A stretch of DNA of 64,000 nt from Calendula officinalis (lineage: Eukaryota > Streptophyta > Magnoliopsida > Asterales > Asteraceae). The notes below the pieces were generated by a model. The model was given only the letters and a program-made list of their open reading frames with translations, ran no database searches and had not been told where the DNA came from. The position numbers and the translations under genes are program-made. The stretch spans positions 29,140,835 to 29,204,834 of the forward strand of contig OY970825.1 of NCBI GenBank assembly GCA_963853835.1, in the 5' to 3' direction. Shown here piece after piece: positions 1 to 8,746 of the stretch (position 1 is the first letter of the stretch; every line of letters begins with the position of its first letter).

Positions 1-94
1 CTCAAGGTCAACCTATCGATCTCAAGGAATCTTACATTCCTATTGCTACAGTCTAAGACTAGGATGGACATCCAACCTAATTCACTTAAACTAT

Positions 95-107
95 AGCTCT
101 GATACCA
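95..107 (-). other. Primer-binding site (initiator tRNA-Met) of the older gypsy element
   Basis: On the minus strand this reads TGGTATCAGAGCT, complementary to the 3' end of plant initiator tRNA-Met. It lies 3 bases from the LTR end at 111, the same spacing as in the two complete gypsy elements of this window. Confidence 0.9.
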
Positions 108-110
108 AGT

Positions 111-2199
111 TGTAACACCCGTGTTTTTAAAACATCGTTTAAATCATTTAAAATACATTTTTTCCCAATATATGACATATTGTCCAAAATACAGTTTAAC
201 AAAAACTTTAAAACCCTTATCAGAGTTTACAAAAATACGGCGTCACCAAGTATATCAAAATCATAGGCAACGGGAACTACCTATGAGCTCCCGAACTAAG
301 CATCTCTAGGCCACTTCTAGTGCAACCTTCTATCACTTCGACCTGTACCTAAGTACATAGCCACAAAACAAACGTAGTACGTGAGACAAAATAGTCTCGT
401 GAGATACATGGGTTTTAGACCCCAAAAACAATAATAGTCGTTTCATAATTAGATATATATGAACATATATATACATATACTACATCATTATAAGCTAGCC
501 ACCCTATAGTGACCCTATCGTCCCAATGCTTTCCTAGCAATCATATCTAGTTATCGGGTTGCCCCCGAACTAACCAGAATCTCAACGTATTTAACTATCG
601 GGTTGCCCCCGAACTAGCTAGAACTCCAATATATATCTAGTTATCGGGTTGCCCCCGAACTAACTAGAATCACAAACATATCTAACTATCGGGTTGCCCC
701 CGAATTAGCTAGAAGCACTATCATGTCTAACTATCGGGTTGCCCCCGAACTAGCTAGAAACATCACCATGTCTAGTTATCGGGTTGCCCCCGAACTAACT
801 AACATCACATCATCTCGTTCTTACCATAACTCATCAGTTATTCCAATCAAAGCCTTCGGCTATCACATCAATCATCAAACAAGTTAGTTATATAATAATA
901 ACAACATATAATTAGTTCAACACAGTGTGAACGTACCTGTATGGTCCCATGGACCCGATCGTAAGCAACCACATTTACTTCTACATCTATGAACCCTATG
1001 AGGTCCATACTTACTTTATACATAAGATACATTTCTTATTTTATCGGTATCATAATACTTTTATCTCTTCCTTGACTATAATACACAATTATTACTAGTC
1101 ACATCATATTCTTTTTCATATATATTCGTTCTTTACTTTTATCAGTATATCTTACCAATAGGTACTCATTACTATAAAATCATTCCCAATTGCTTTACTA
1201 ATACATATTTATTAATAAAGGCTCCGTATACATTCTTTTAATCAATTACTTCATTATTATGGTTCATTAACATAGATTCCATAATTACTTTAATTTATCA
1301 TATTTTACTTCAAATTCACCAATCATACTAGACATATTCTAGTATCACATTCTACATACTTTCATACATTTTCAGTCACTATCTTTATCAACATATTTAT
1401 TAATAAAGACCCATAAAATATCATATGTATTTTCAAAACTATTTACTATGTACTCAGTTTAAAAGTCTCATGTACTCACCTTAGCGATGCTCTCCAGATC
1501 GCGTTTGTTAACCCGAATCCTTGCTTCCCGCCTATGGAATAACTTCAACTCTTAGGTCCTTGCGACCTAACAACAAAATCATCACATTTCTAGTCATCAT
1601 CCATAACTAGACATCACCTAACATCATCATAATCAACCCCAACCACCAAGCTCATAAGCTTGGTGGAAATCCATAAACCCTAGTTCATGATTTCACCAAC
1701 AAATCATAGATCCAACTTGTACACATGATCCACATACTACTTATGGGTGTTTTACACCCTCCATAAACACCCTTAACAAGATCTTCCACATACCAATTCC
1801 ATAATCACAATTTTTCCCCATATAAGTTCATAAACTAGCTAGGAGATGAAATATACCTTAGATCTTAGCTTGGATGCATAGATCCTCAAAGATGGTGTAG
1901 ATTTAAGCTCAAGAACACCAAAATCGCCTCCTTCTTCTCCAATCTCGGCTGCACCAAGCGAAGGAGTGGAAAATGAGAAAACCCTAGCTTTTTCCCGATT
2001 TATTGCTGTCGACCCAAGTTCGCGGCGTGAACTTGTTCGCGTCGCTAACTTTGCACCTCGCTCGCATACTTCGCGATCGTTAAGTGGTCGTGAACTAATT
2101 CACGCTCGATGGTGACAATCGCTGTTGACAGTTCCCGATCGGGAACTATAGTTCGCGGCGCGAACTCCTCAATGCAGCAGAGCTGCATTTTTCGGTTGT
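111..2199 (-). repeat. Gypsy LTR, major fragment (R/U5 and part of U3)
   Basis: Most of the older element's LTR. Sense-strand landmarks: palindromes at 2150-2166 and 2130-2147 (AGTTCCCGATCGGGAACT), an AAACCCTAG-type leader near 1975, a donor-like CTAAG|GTATAT near 1857, a middle exon 1566-1480 ending at donor AAG|GTGAGT (1479), a six-unit hairpin array at 546-802, and an acceptor CTTAG at 350-349. The block around 345-420 matches the equivalent block of the younger LTR (3592-3650), which confirms kinship and orientation. Confidence 0.85.
546..802 (-). repeat. Tandem hairpin array inside the gypsy LTR (six ~45-bp units)
   Basis: Six units, each with the core TCGGGTTGCCCCCGAA on the plus strand, start near 546, 590, 637, 682, 725 and 771. 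On the transcribed (minus) strand each unit folds as an outer stem (TCTAGTTA/TAACTAGA type), an inner stem TCGGG/CCCGA and a GGCAA loop. Outer stems vary, but most changes leave G-U or Watson-Crick pairs on the minus strand. The array lies in the predicted LTR intron. Confidence 0.85.
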
Positions 2200-2488
2200 T
2201 GTAACGACCCGAAATTTGTAAATAAATAAATTGTACAAAAATATGATAAATAAGGATAAATCATTTAATGAACGTAGGAATTGGTTTCGTGTCGTTTGGA
2301 GACCGTGCGAGGAAGTTATGGGCGAAACCGGGTCGAAACGTGAAGCAAAAGTTGCAGCCCTGCTGCATAAGGGCAAGATAGCGCCGCTATCTTGAAGATA
2401 GCGACGCGATCTTGTGGTTTTCAGACAGCGGACCGAAATAGCTATTTGATGGAAACGCGAAATTGAGATAGCGTCGAGATAGCGCCGC

Positions 2489-2494
2489 TATATA
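2489..2494 (+). promoter_or_regulatory. Candidate TATA box in the 5' LTR
   Basis: TATATA lies between arms of a palindrome (GCCGCTATATAGTGGC) in U3, ahead of an AAACCCTAG-containing leader and a splice-donor consensus at 2720. An identical copy is in the 3' LTR near 9036. Assigned by position and motif only. Confidence 0.4.
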
Positions 2495-3317
2495 GTGGCG
2501 CGATTTATGGCGGGCATCGAGATAGCGCCGCTATCTTGTAGATAGCGACGCGATCTCCGTCGCTGAAAGCATTAAAGTCGGGTTTCATGTCATTTAATGC
2601 ATCCAAAACCCTAGTTTTTCTCCCACTCGAGTTTGTGAACGATTTTGGGTGTAAACCACCATTTGGAGCTCAATCTTCATCAAATCTTAGTGATTCTTGC
2701 TCCTAGTTGAAGATCTAAGGTAAATCTCCATCTCTCTTGTGTTAAGAGTCTTAGATTTGAGTATGGAAGCTTGAATCATAAACCCTAGTTATGGATTTGT
2801 TCATGAATGGTTAAATGGAAGAGAAATAACTTAGATCTATGGTATTTTAGCAAGGAAAATGTGGTCATGTTATGAATACATGAAAATATGGTGATTTATG
2901 AACTTAGGGTTTGGTAATTTTGGGGAAAATGGTGCTAGTAGTTAACTAGCCATAAATTGTGTAGTTAGTATAGATGATTAATGCAAACCATTGTATTGGT
3001 TTTGATATAGATTGTCGGTTGGAAGATTTGAGGCATTCAAATCTTGGAAAGTGATATTGGTGTTCAAGGAAACACAACATTGGATAAGCTTGGCAAAGGT
3101 GAGTACATGTGAACTTTTAAACTGGGTACATAGCTAGTAAATGTTTTTATGACTACATGATTTTTATCGAGTCTTTAAGTAATTTAGTCATTTATGTGAT
3201 ATATGATGAATTGCTTGTATGATGGTTAAATGAATGATTGAATAAGAAAAGATGGAGCTATAAGCTCATAACGATAAAAGGTAAGTAATGATGATGATGA
3301 TGATGATGTCCCTAGGG

Positions 3318-3483
3318 CCGTAGTAGATTGGAGGCATTCCGGTTACTACGGTACCTTAAGGTTAGTGGTAGATTGGAGGCATTCCGATTACCCAATACCT
3401 ATGAGTCCCGGTAGATTGGAGGCATTCCGATTACCGTGGAAATGATGGTCTTGATAGATTGGAGGCATTCCGATTATCTTGAC
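3318..3483 (+). repeat. Four-unit hairpin array in the 5' LTR (copy near 9865-10030)
   Basis: Four units spaced ~43 bp share the core GATTGGAGGCATTCCG. Each folds as inner stem TTGGA/TCCGA (or TCCGG) around a GGCAT loop. Outer stems differ by unit: CCGTAGTA/TACTACGG (perfect), GGTA/TACC, TCCCGGTA/TACCGTGGA (one mismatch), and GTC-TT-GATA/TATC-TT-GAC. Different stem sequences with pairing kept point to selection on structure. The array lies in the predicted LTR intron 3099-3649. Confidence 0.85.
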
Positions 3484-3897
3484 ATTGGCCAATGATGAAA
3501 GTGATAAAGTGACCCAAAACAAACTTAGTAATATTATTTTAAGATTAAATGATATTGTTTGACTATTTGTTTATCGGGTCTAAAACCCATGTATCTCACG
3601 AGGCAATTTTGTCTCACGTACTATGTTTGTGTTTTTGCTATGTACTCAGGTTCGGGATCGAAGATCTAGGAGGCCCGTTTAGAAGAGGCCTTGTTGAGAT
3701 TAGCTCGGTGTTGATGATTAGAGTCCTTATCCTATGGTTAAGATATAATTTGTAACACCGTTTTTGTAAACTCTGATAATCTCGAACAAGAAACCTTTTC
3801 GTTTTTGTAAAACCGGAATTTGATGATGATACAATATGATGTATTTTTGAATTTAATGATATTTAAATGTTGTTTTGAAAAATGGGGTGTTACAACT

Positions 3898-3910
3898 TGG
3901 TATCAGAGCT
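3898..3910 (+). other. Primer-binding site (initiator tRNA-Met)
   Basis: TGGTATCAGAGCT begins 3 bases after the 5' LTR end (3894). It matches the plant initiator tRNA-Met 3' end that primes minus-strand DNA synthesis in most plant LTR elements. Confidence 0.95.
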
Positions 3911-4114
3911 ATAGTTTAAGTGAACTAGGTTGAGTTGACCATCCTAGACTTAAACTGAGCTAGTAGGACCGTAGGTTCCATAGGATACTTGTGAAATGGC
4001 TATTGAGACCTTAAGTGTAGGTTCAATAGGGTTGACCTTGGAGGATTAGGTCATGTTTGGTTTTGGGACGGTCAATGTTCCCGTTACTTTGATAAATTGA
4101 CTTCTAAATGATTA

Positions 4115-7100
4115 ATGTCTTATTATAGCAAAATGGTGAGAACTAGAAGTACAAGAGGCCCACTTGATCAAGGGCAAGATTCGAACAACATTGTCGAACC
4201 GGTGTTTGGCCCTCCACCTCGGGAAGGGGAGGAAAATTCGGGTGTTGAAAGGAATACTCACACCCCGGTCACCGTAGAACACCTCCAAACTATGTTCAAT
4301 CAAATGAGGGACATAGTGAACGAGGATGTGAACCGACTTCTCAATGAGCATAGGGCACGTGAAAGGCGGGAGGAATCTCCACCCCGCACGAAGAGCAAGT
4401 CGAGTAGTGTTGCTCAAACTGAAAAGTCTTCAACTGAGGAAGAAAGTGACCCCGAGCCGAGGGAAAGAAAGGGTTGTACTTATAAGAGTTTTATGGCCTT
4501 CAAGCCCGATAACTACTATGGTAGCTCCGAACCGAAAGTCACGATCCGTTGGATCCGTGAAACCGAACAAGTCCTTGAAGCTAGTAAATGTAAGGAAGGT
4601 GATATGGTAATCTATGCTTCCCGGTTGTTGAAGGATGAGGCCCTCGTGTGGTGGGATACTTTGTATGAAACATTGGGAAAGAGGGCGATGTACAAGATGA
4701 CTTGGGATGAGTTTGTGAAACGGTTGAAGGCAAAGTTTTGCCCCGAGAGAAACTTAGAAAAACTTCAAGAAGAATTCGTTCATTTGAAGAAAGGTAACTT
4801 GAGTGTCGATGAGTACACTAAGAAGTTCACGGGACTAATCCCGTTTGTGATCAAATTGTATCCGGATGAGAGATCCCGGATTGTTCGTTATGCTAATGGA
4901 CTCCCGTGGGAGTATGAATTGGAGGTTAAAAGGGCCGCCACACTCGATGAGGCTATCGGTGCGGCGAGAAATGTTGAAGAGGTTGGCCAAAGAAGAATCA
5001 ATGAGAGGCCAAAGTTCGAAAAGTTTGAGAAGAGGAAGTTTGAGGGGAGCTCGGGTTCGGTGAAGAAGGGAAAGTTCACCCCGACCTTCTCTAAACAATC
5101 GAGTGTTGGTGCTTGTAAGAAGTGTGGCAAAGACCACCAGGGAGAATGTTTGGTGGACTCAAAGTCGTGTTTCAAGTGTGGAAGGCCGGGACATTTGGCA
5201 AGGGATTGCCGGGTCAAACCGTTGGATGAAATTGAGTGCTATTCGTGCCATGAAAAAGGGCACTATAGCAATGCATGCCCGAAGAAGGGAAGTGAGACCA
5301 TGGTGTCGACCGCTCAAAAGAAAGCGGAGCCGACAAAGGTCAAGGGACGGTCCTTCCAACTTACCCGAGAAGAAGCCAAGGAGGCCCACGATGTCGTTTC
5401 AGGTACCCTACTCGTAAATTCTATTCCCGCCCGGATCTTATTTGACTCGGGTGCTACTTATTCGTTTGTGTCACATGATTTTGTTGTGATGTTGAATGTG
5501 CCATTAGAACTTCTTGATGAAATTTATGATATAGAAATTGCGGATGGTAAAACCTCCATAGTTCAACATATGTGTCGGAATTGTGAATTGGAAATAGATG
5601 GGAGAAAGTTTAAGGTGAATTTATTACCCATGGAAATTGCGGGTTTTGATATAGTTATAGGTATGGATTGGTTGGGGGAGAATCAAGCAAAGATTTTATG
5701 TGGGAAGAAGATAGTCTCGATAAGAACTCCCGACAATGAAAAAGTTTATGTGTATGGTGAGAGACGACACCATTTGCCATGTCTTATGACCGCGGTTAAA
5801 GCTAGGAAATGTTTAGCCAAAGGATGTTCGTCCTTTTTAGCATATGTGTTGGATGGAAGGAAAGAGAAGAAGTCGGTGGAAAATGTAAAGGTGATTCGGG
5901 ATTTTCCCGAGGTATTTCCCGACGATTTACCGGGATTGCCACCGGAGAGGCAAGTAGAATTCCGTATTGATTTAGTTCCGGGAGCGACGCCGATAGCTCG
6001 TGCTCCATACCGTTTGGCTCCCACTGAAATGCGGGAATTGATGTCCCAATTGCAAGAATTACTCGACAAAGGATTTATTCGTCCTAGCTCGTCTCCATGG
6101 GGTGCGCCCGTATTGTTTGTTAAGAAGAAAGACGGTTCTATGAGAATGTGCATCGACTACCGAGAGTTGAACAAGATGACTATTAAGAACCGATACCCGT
6201 TACCTAGAATCGACGACTTGTTTGATCAACTTCAAGGTGCCGACTATTTCTCGAAGATCGATTTGAGATCGGGTTACCATCAAGTTCGAGTGAAAGAGGG
6301 AGATACCGAGAAGACGGCGTTTCGTACACGTTATGGGCATTACGAGTTTTTGGTGATGCCATTCGGGTTGACTAATGCACCGGCCATTTTCATGGACCTT
6401 ATGAATCGGGTTTGCAAACCATTCCTCGACAAGTTTCTTATCGTATTTATTGACGATATTCTTATTTATTCAAAAACCGAAGAAGAACACGAGAGTCATC
6501 TAAGACAAACGTTAGAAGTGCTACGACGAGAAAAATTGTATGCTAAGTTTTCAAAATGTGAATTTTGGATTCGAGAAGTCCAATTCCTTGGTCATGTTGT
6601 GTCACGAGAAGGAATCAAAGTTGACCCGTCGAAGATTGAAGCGGTTATGAAGTGGGAACCGCCACGAACTCCAACCGAAGTGAGAAGTTTTCTCGGCCTT
6701 GCCGGGTATTACCGTCGATTTATTCAAGACTTTTCCCGAGTGGCGACACCACTCACATTGTTGACCCGAAAGAGTAGTGAGTTCGTGTGGGGAGAAAAGC
6801 AAGAAAGAGCATTCGCCACATTGAAAGAAAAATTGTGTAACGCTCCGGTTCTCACGTTACCCGAAGGGATGGAAGACTTCGTCGTGTATAGTGATGCTTC
6901 ACATAAAGGTTTGGGTTGTGTTTTGATGCAACGGGGGAAAGTGATTGCCTACGCCTCGCGACAACTAAAGAATGCGGAAGAAAGATACACGACTCACGAT
7001 TTAGAGTTGGCGGCGATAGTGTTTGCTTTAAAGTTATGGAGGCACTACCTATACGGTACGAGGTGTACGTTATATACGGATCACAAGAGCCTTCAATACG

Positions 7101-7381
7101 TTTTTACTCAAAAGGACCTGAATATGAGACAAAGAAGATGGATCGAATTGATACAAGATTATGATTGTGAAATTGTCTACCATGCGGGGAAGGCCAACGT
7201 GGTAGCCGACGCCTTGAGCCGAAAGGCGTATGAAAAGCCGATTAAAGGAAAGCTAACACGTATTGAAGTAGTCTCGAGTATAGTAGAACGAATCAAGAAT
7301 GCCCAACGGGAAGTGATGGAAAAAGATGAGTTAAGGCAAGAACGATTGGGAAAGAACCAACATTTTGTGGAAAATAAGTAA
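4115..7381 (+). CDS. Gypsy gag - protease - reverse transcriptase - RNase H polyprotein
   Basis: A 1088-residue frame holding the first part of gag-pol. A retrotransposon gag domain spans about residues 110-290. Two zinc knuckles follow (CFKCGRPGHLARDC near 352 and CYSCHEKGHYSNAC near 376), after a partial CKKCGKDHQGEC motif. The aspartic protease core LFDSGAT is near 442. Reverse transcriptase has its FIDDILIYS catalytic motif near 779. RNase H (YSDAS, TDHKSLQYV) and the linker SRKAYEK follow. The start could be 4115 or the second Met at 4133 (MVRTRSTRG), which resembles usual gag starts. The frame closes at a TAA (7379-7381); the next in-frame codons continue as the integrase half. The product would form virus-like particles and reverse-transcribe the element RNA in the cytoplasm. 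Confidence 0.95.
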   Translation: MSYYSKMVRTRSTRGPLDQGQDSNNIVEPVFGPPPREGEENSGVERNTHTPVTVEHLQTMFNQMRDIVNEDVNRLLNEHRARERREESPPRTKSKSSSVAQTEKSSTEEESDPEPRERKGCTYKSFMAFKPDNYYGSSEPKVTIRWIRETEQVLEASKCKEGDMVIYASRLLKDEALVWWDTLYETLGKRAMYKMTWDEFVKRLKAKFCPERNLEKLQEEFVHLKKGNLSVDEYTKKFTGLIPFVIKLYPDERSRIVRYANGLPWEYELEVKRAATLDEAIGAARNVEEVGQRRINERPKFEKFEKRKFEGSSGSVKKGKFTPTFSKQSSVGACKKCGKDHQGECLVDSKSCFKCGRPGHLARDCRVKPLDEIECYSCHEKGHYSNACPKKGSETMVSTAQKKAEPTKVKGRSFQLTREEAKEAHDVVSGTLLVNSIPARILFDSGATYSFVSHDFVVMLNVPLELLDEIYDIEIADGKTSIVQHMCRNCELEIDGRKFKVNLLPMEIAGFDIVIGMDWLGENQAKILCGKKIVSIRTPDNEKVYVYGERRHHLPCLMTAVKARKCLAKGCSSFLAYVLDGRKEKKSVENVKVIRDFPEVFPDDLPGLPPERQVEFRIDLVPGATPIARAPYRLAPTEMRELMSQLQELLDKGFIRPSSSPWGAPVLFVKKKDGSMRMCIDYRELNKMTIKNRYPLPRIDDLFDQLQGADYFSKIDLRSGYHQVRVKEGDTEKTAFRTRYGHYEFLVMPFGLTNAPAIFMDLMNRVCKPFLDKFLIVFIDDILIYSKTEEEHESHLRQTLEVLRREKLYAKFSKCEFWIREVQFLGHVVSREGIKVDPSKIEAVMKWEPPRTPTEVRSFLGLAGYYRRFIQDFSRVATPLTLLTRKSSEFVWGEKQERAFATLKEKLCNAPVLTLPEGMEDFVVYSDASHKGLGCVLMQRGKVIAYASRQLKNAEERYTTHDLELAAIVFALKLWRHYLYGTRCTLYTDHKSLQYVFTQKDLNMRQRRWIELIQDYDCEIVYHAGKANVVADALSRKAYEKPIKGKLTRIEVVSSIVERIKNAQREVMEKDELRQERLGKNQHFVENK

Positions 7382-7384
7382 GGG

Positions 7385-8734
7385 TTGAAAACCGTGGGTG
7401 GTCGAATTTGGGTTCCCAAGTTCGGGGGTACCCGAAAGGAGTTACTAACCGATGTTCATAAGTCCAAGTATTCGATCCACCCGGGAAGTACAAAAACGTA
7501 TCAAGATATGAAGAAGATGTATTGGTGGCCCGGGATGAAGGCAAGAGTGGCAAAGTATATTTCTAAGTGTGCCACGTGTGCACAAGTAAAAGCCGAGCAT
7601 CAAGTACCTTACGGGGTAGCTCAATCGTTACAAATCCCGGCCGGAAAATGGGATGATATAACAATGGATTTTATTGTTGGATTGCCAAAGACGAGCAAGA
7701 ACCACGACGCCATTTGGGTCATAGTTGACCGGTTGACCAAGAGTGCATTGTTCTTAGCAATTCGGGAAACCATGCCACTTGAGAAGTTGGCAAAGTTGTA
7801 TGTGGATGAAGTGGTGAGACTTCATGGAGTCCCGTTGTCGATTGTGTCCGATAGAGACGCAAGGTTTACCTCGAGATTTTGGAGATCGTTACAAGAGGAG
7901 TTGGGAACGAAATTGCGGTTGAGTACGGCTTACCACCCGCAAACCGATGGTCAAAGCGAGAGAACCATTCAAACGGTTGAAGATATGCTAAGATCGTGTG
8001 TGCTAGATTTTGGAGGTAAATGGGATGAACATTTACCGTTAGTTGAGTTCTCCTACAATAATAGTTATCAATCGACCGTTAAAATGCCGCCTTATGAGGC
8101 GTTGTATGGAAGAAAATGTAGAATCCCATCGTGTTGGCTCGAAGCGGGCGAGACGAAACTCACGGGTCCCGAAATTGTGAAATTGACCAATGAAAAGATT
8201 GGGATAATCCAAACCAATATGAAAATCGCCCAAGATCGACAAAGAAGCTACTCGGGTTTGAAAAAGAGACCGTATGATTTGGATGTTGGAGACATGGTGA
8301 TGTTGAAAGTATCGCCTTGGAAAGGCGTGATGCGGTTTGGTAAGAAAGGCAAATTGAGCCCAAGGTATGTTGGCCCGTTTAAGATTTTGAAACGGGTCGG
8401 CTTGCAAGCTTTCAAGTTAGAACTCCCACCCGAACTTCAAGGTGTTCACGATACATTTCATGTAAGTTATTTGAAGAAGTTCGTGGGTGAAGTTGAAAAT
8501 ATAATTCCATTGCAAGAATTGCGGGTTGATGCCCCGAACCGGTTGATAGAAGAACCCGAAGCCATATTAGAGACAAAGACCAAGAAACTTAGAAATAAGG
8601 AGATTGAGTTGGTGTTGGTCAAGTGGAAGCATTCACTTGGGCCGAACTTGACTTGGGAAGTCAAGGATGAAATTCGGAAAAGATACCCGAACTTCGTGAA
8701 CTATGATGAGATTCCGAGGACGGAATCTCCTTAA
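7385..8734 (+). CDS. Gypsy integrase with chromodomain-like C terminus (same frame, after one stop)
   Basis: Continues the upstream gag-pol in the same frame directly after the TAA; open from 7382, with no natural start codon evident. The HHCC zinc-binding region starts at HPGSTKTYQDM and runs through CATCAQVK. The DDE core follows: MDFIVGLP, SDRDARF, and the Glu region YHPQTDGQSERTIQ. The C-terminal part has GKLSPRYVGPF and ends with the chromodomain-like stretch LVKWKHSLGPNLTWEVKDE, typical of Tekay/Del chromoviruses, in which the chromodomain is thought to steer integration to chromatin. The coding end lies just before the purine-rich tract and 3' LTR. Without readthrough or repair of the stop this half would not be translated, so this copy is probably not autonomous. 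Confidence 0.9.
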   Translation: MKTVGGRIWVPKFGGTRKELLTDVHKSKYSIHPGSTKTYQDMKKMYWWPGMKARVAKYISKCATCAQVKAEHQVPYGVAQSLQIPAGKWDDITMDFIVGLPKTSKNHDAIWVIVDRLTKSALFLAIRETMPLEKLAKLYVDEVVRLHGVPLSIVSDRDARFTSRFWRSLQEELGTKLRLSTAYHPQTDGQSERTIQTVEDMLRSCVLDFGGKWDEHLPLVEFSYNNSYQSTVKMPPYEALYGRKCRIPSCWLEAGETKLTGPEIVKLTNEKIGIIQTNMKIAQDRQRSYSGLKKRPYDLDVGDMVMLKVSPWKGVMRFGKKGKLSPRYVGPFKILKRVGLQAFKLELPPELQGVHDTFHVSYLKKFVGEVENIIPLQELRVDAPNRLIEEPEAILETKTKKLRNKEIELVLVKWKHSLGPNLTWEVKDEIRKRYPNFVNYDEIPRTESP

Positions 8735-8746
8735 GGGGTAGATAGT
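8733..8746 (+). other. Polypurine tract
   Basis: AAGGGGTAGATAGT directly abuts the 3' LTR start at 8747, the expected place for the plus-strand DNA primer. It partly overlaps the end of the integrase coding region. Confidence 0.7.

Larger units (their letters stand above)
2200..3894 (+). repeat. 5' LTR of the young gypsy element
   Basis: Runs from TGTAACGACCCG to GGGGTGTTACA. U3 carries palindromes of the GATAGCGCCGCTATC type (2374-2394, 2480-2494, 2521-2537) and a candidate TATA box (TATATA, 2489-2494). Predicted leader parts: donor CTAAG|GTAAAT at 2720, acceptor GATATAG at 3010, an 88-nt middle exon 3011-3098 with a 9-bp hairpin, donor AAAG|GTGAGT at 3099, hairpin array 3318-3483, acceptor TACTCAG at 3649, and a final exon running out of the LTR. 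The splice sites are inferred from consensus only. Confidence 0.96.

Noticed and set aside
546..802. CRISPR-like regularly spaced repeats
   Set aside because: The sequence is a plant LTR; spacers are not unique, repeats are imperfect hairpins inside a retrotransposon, and no cas genes exist.
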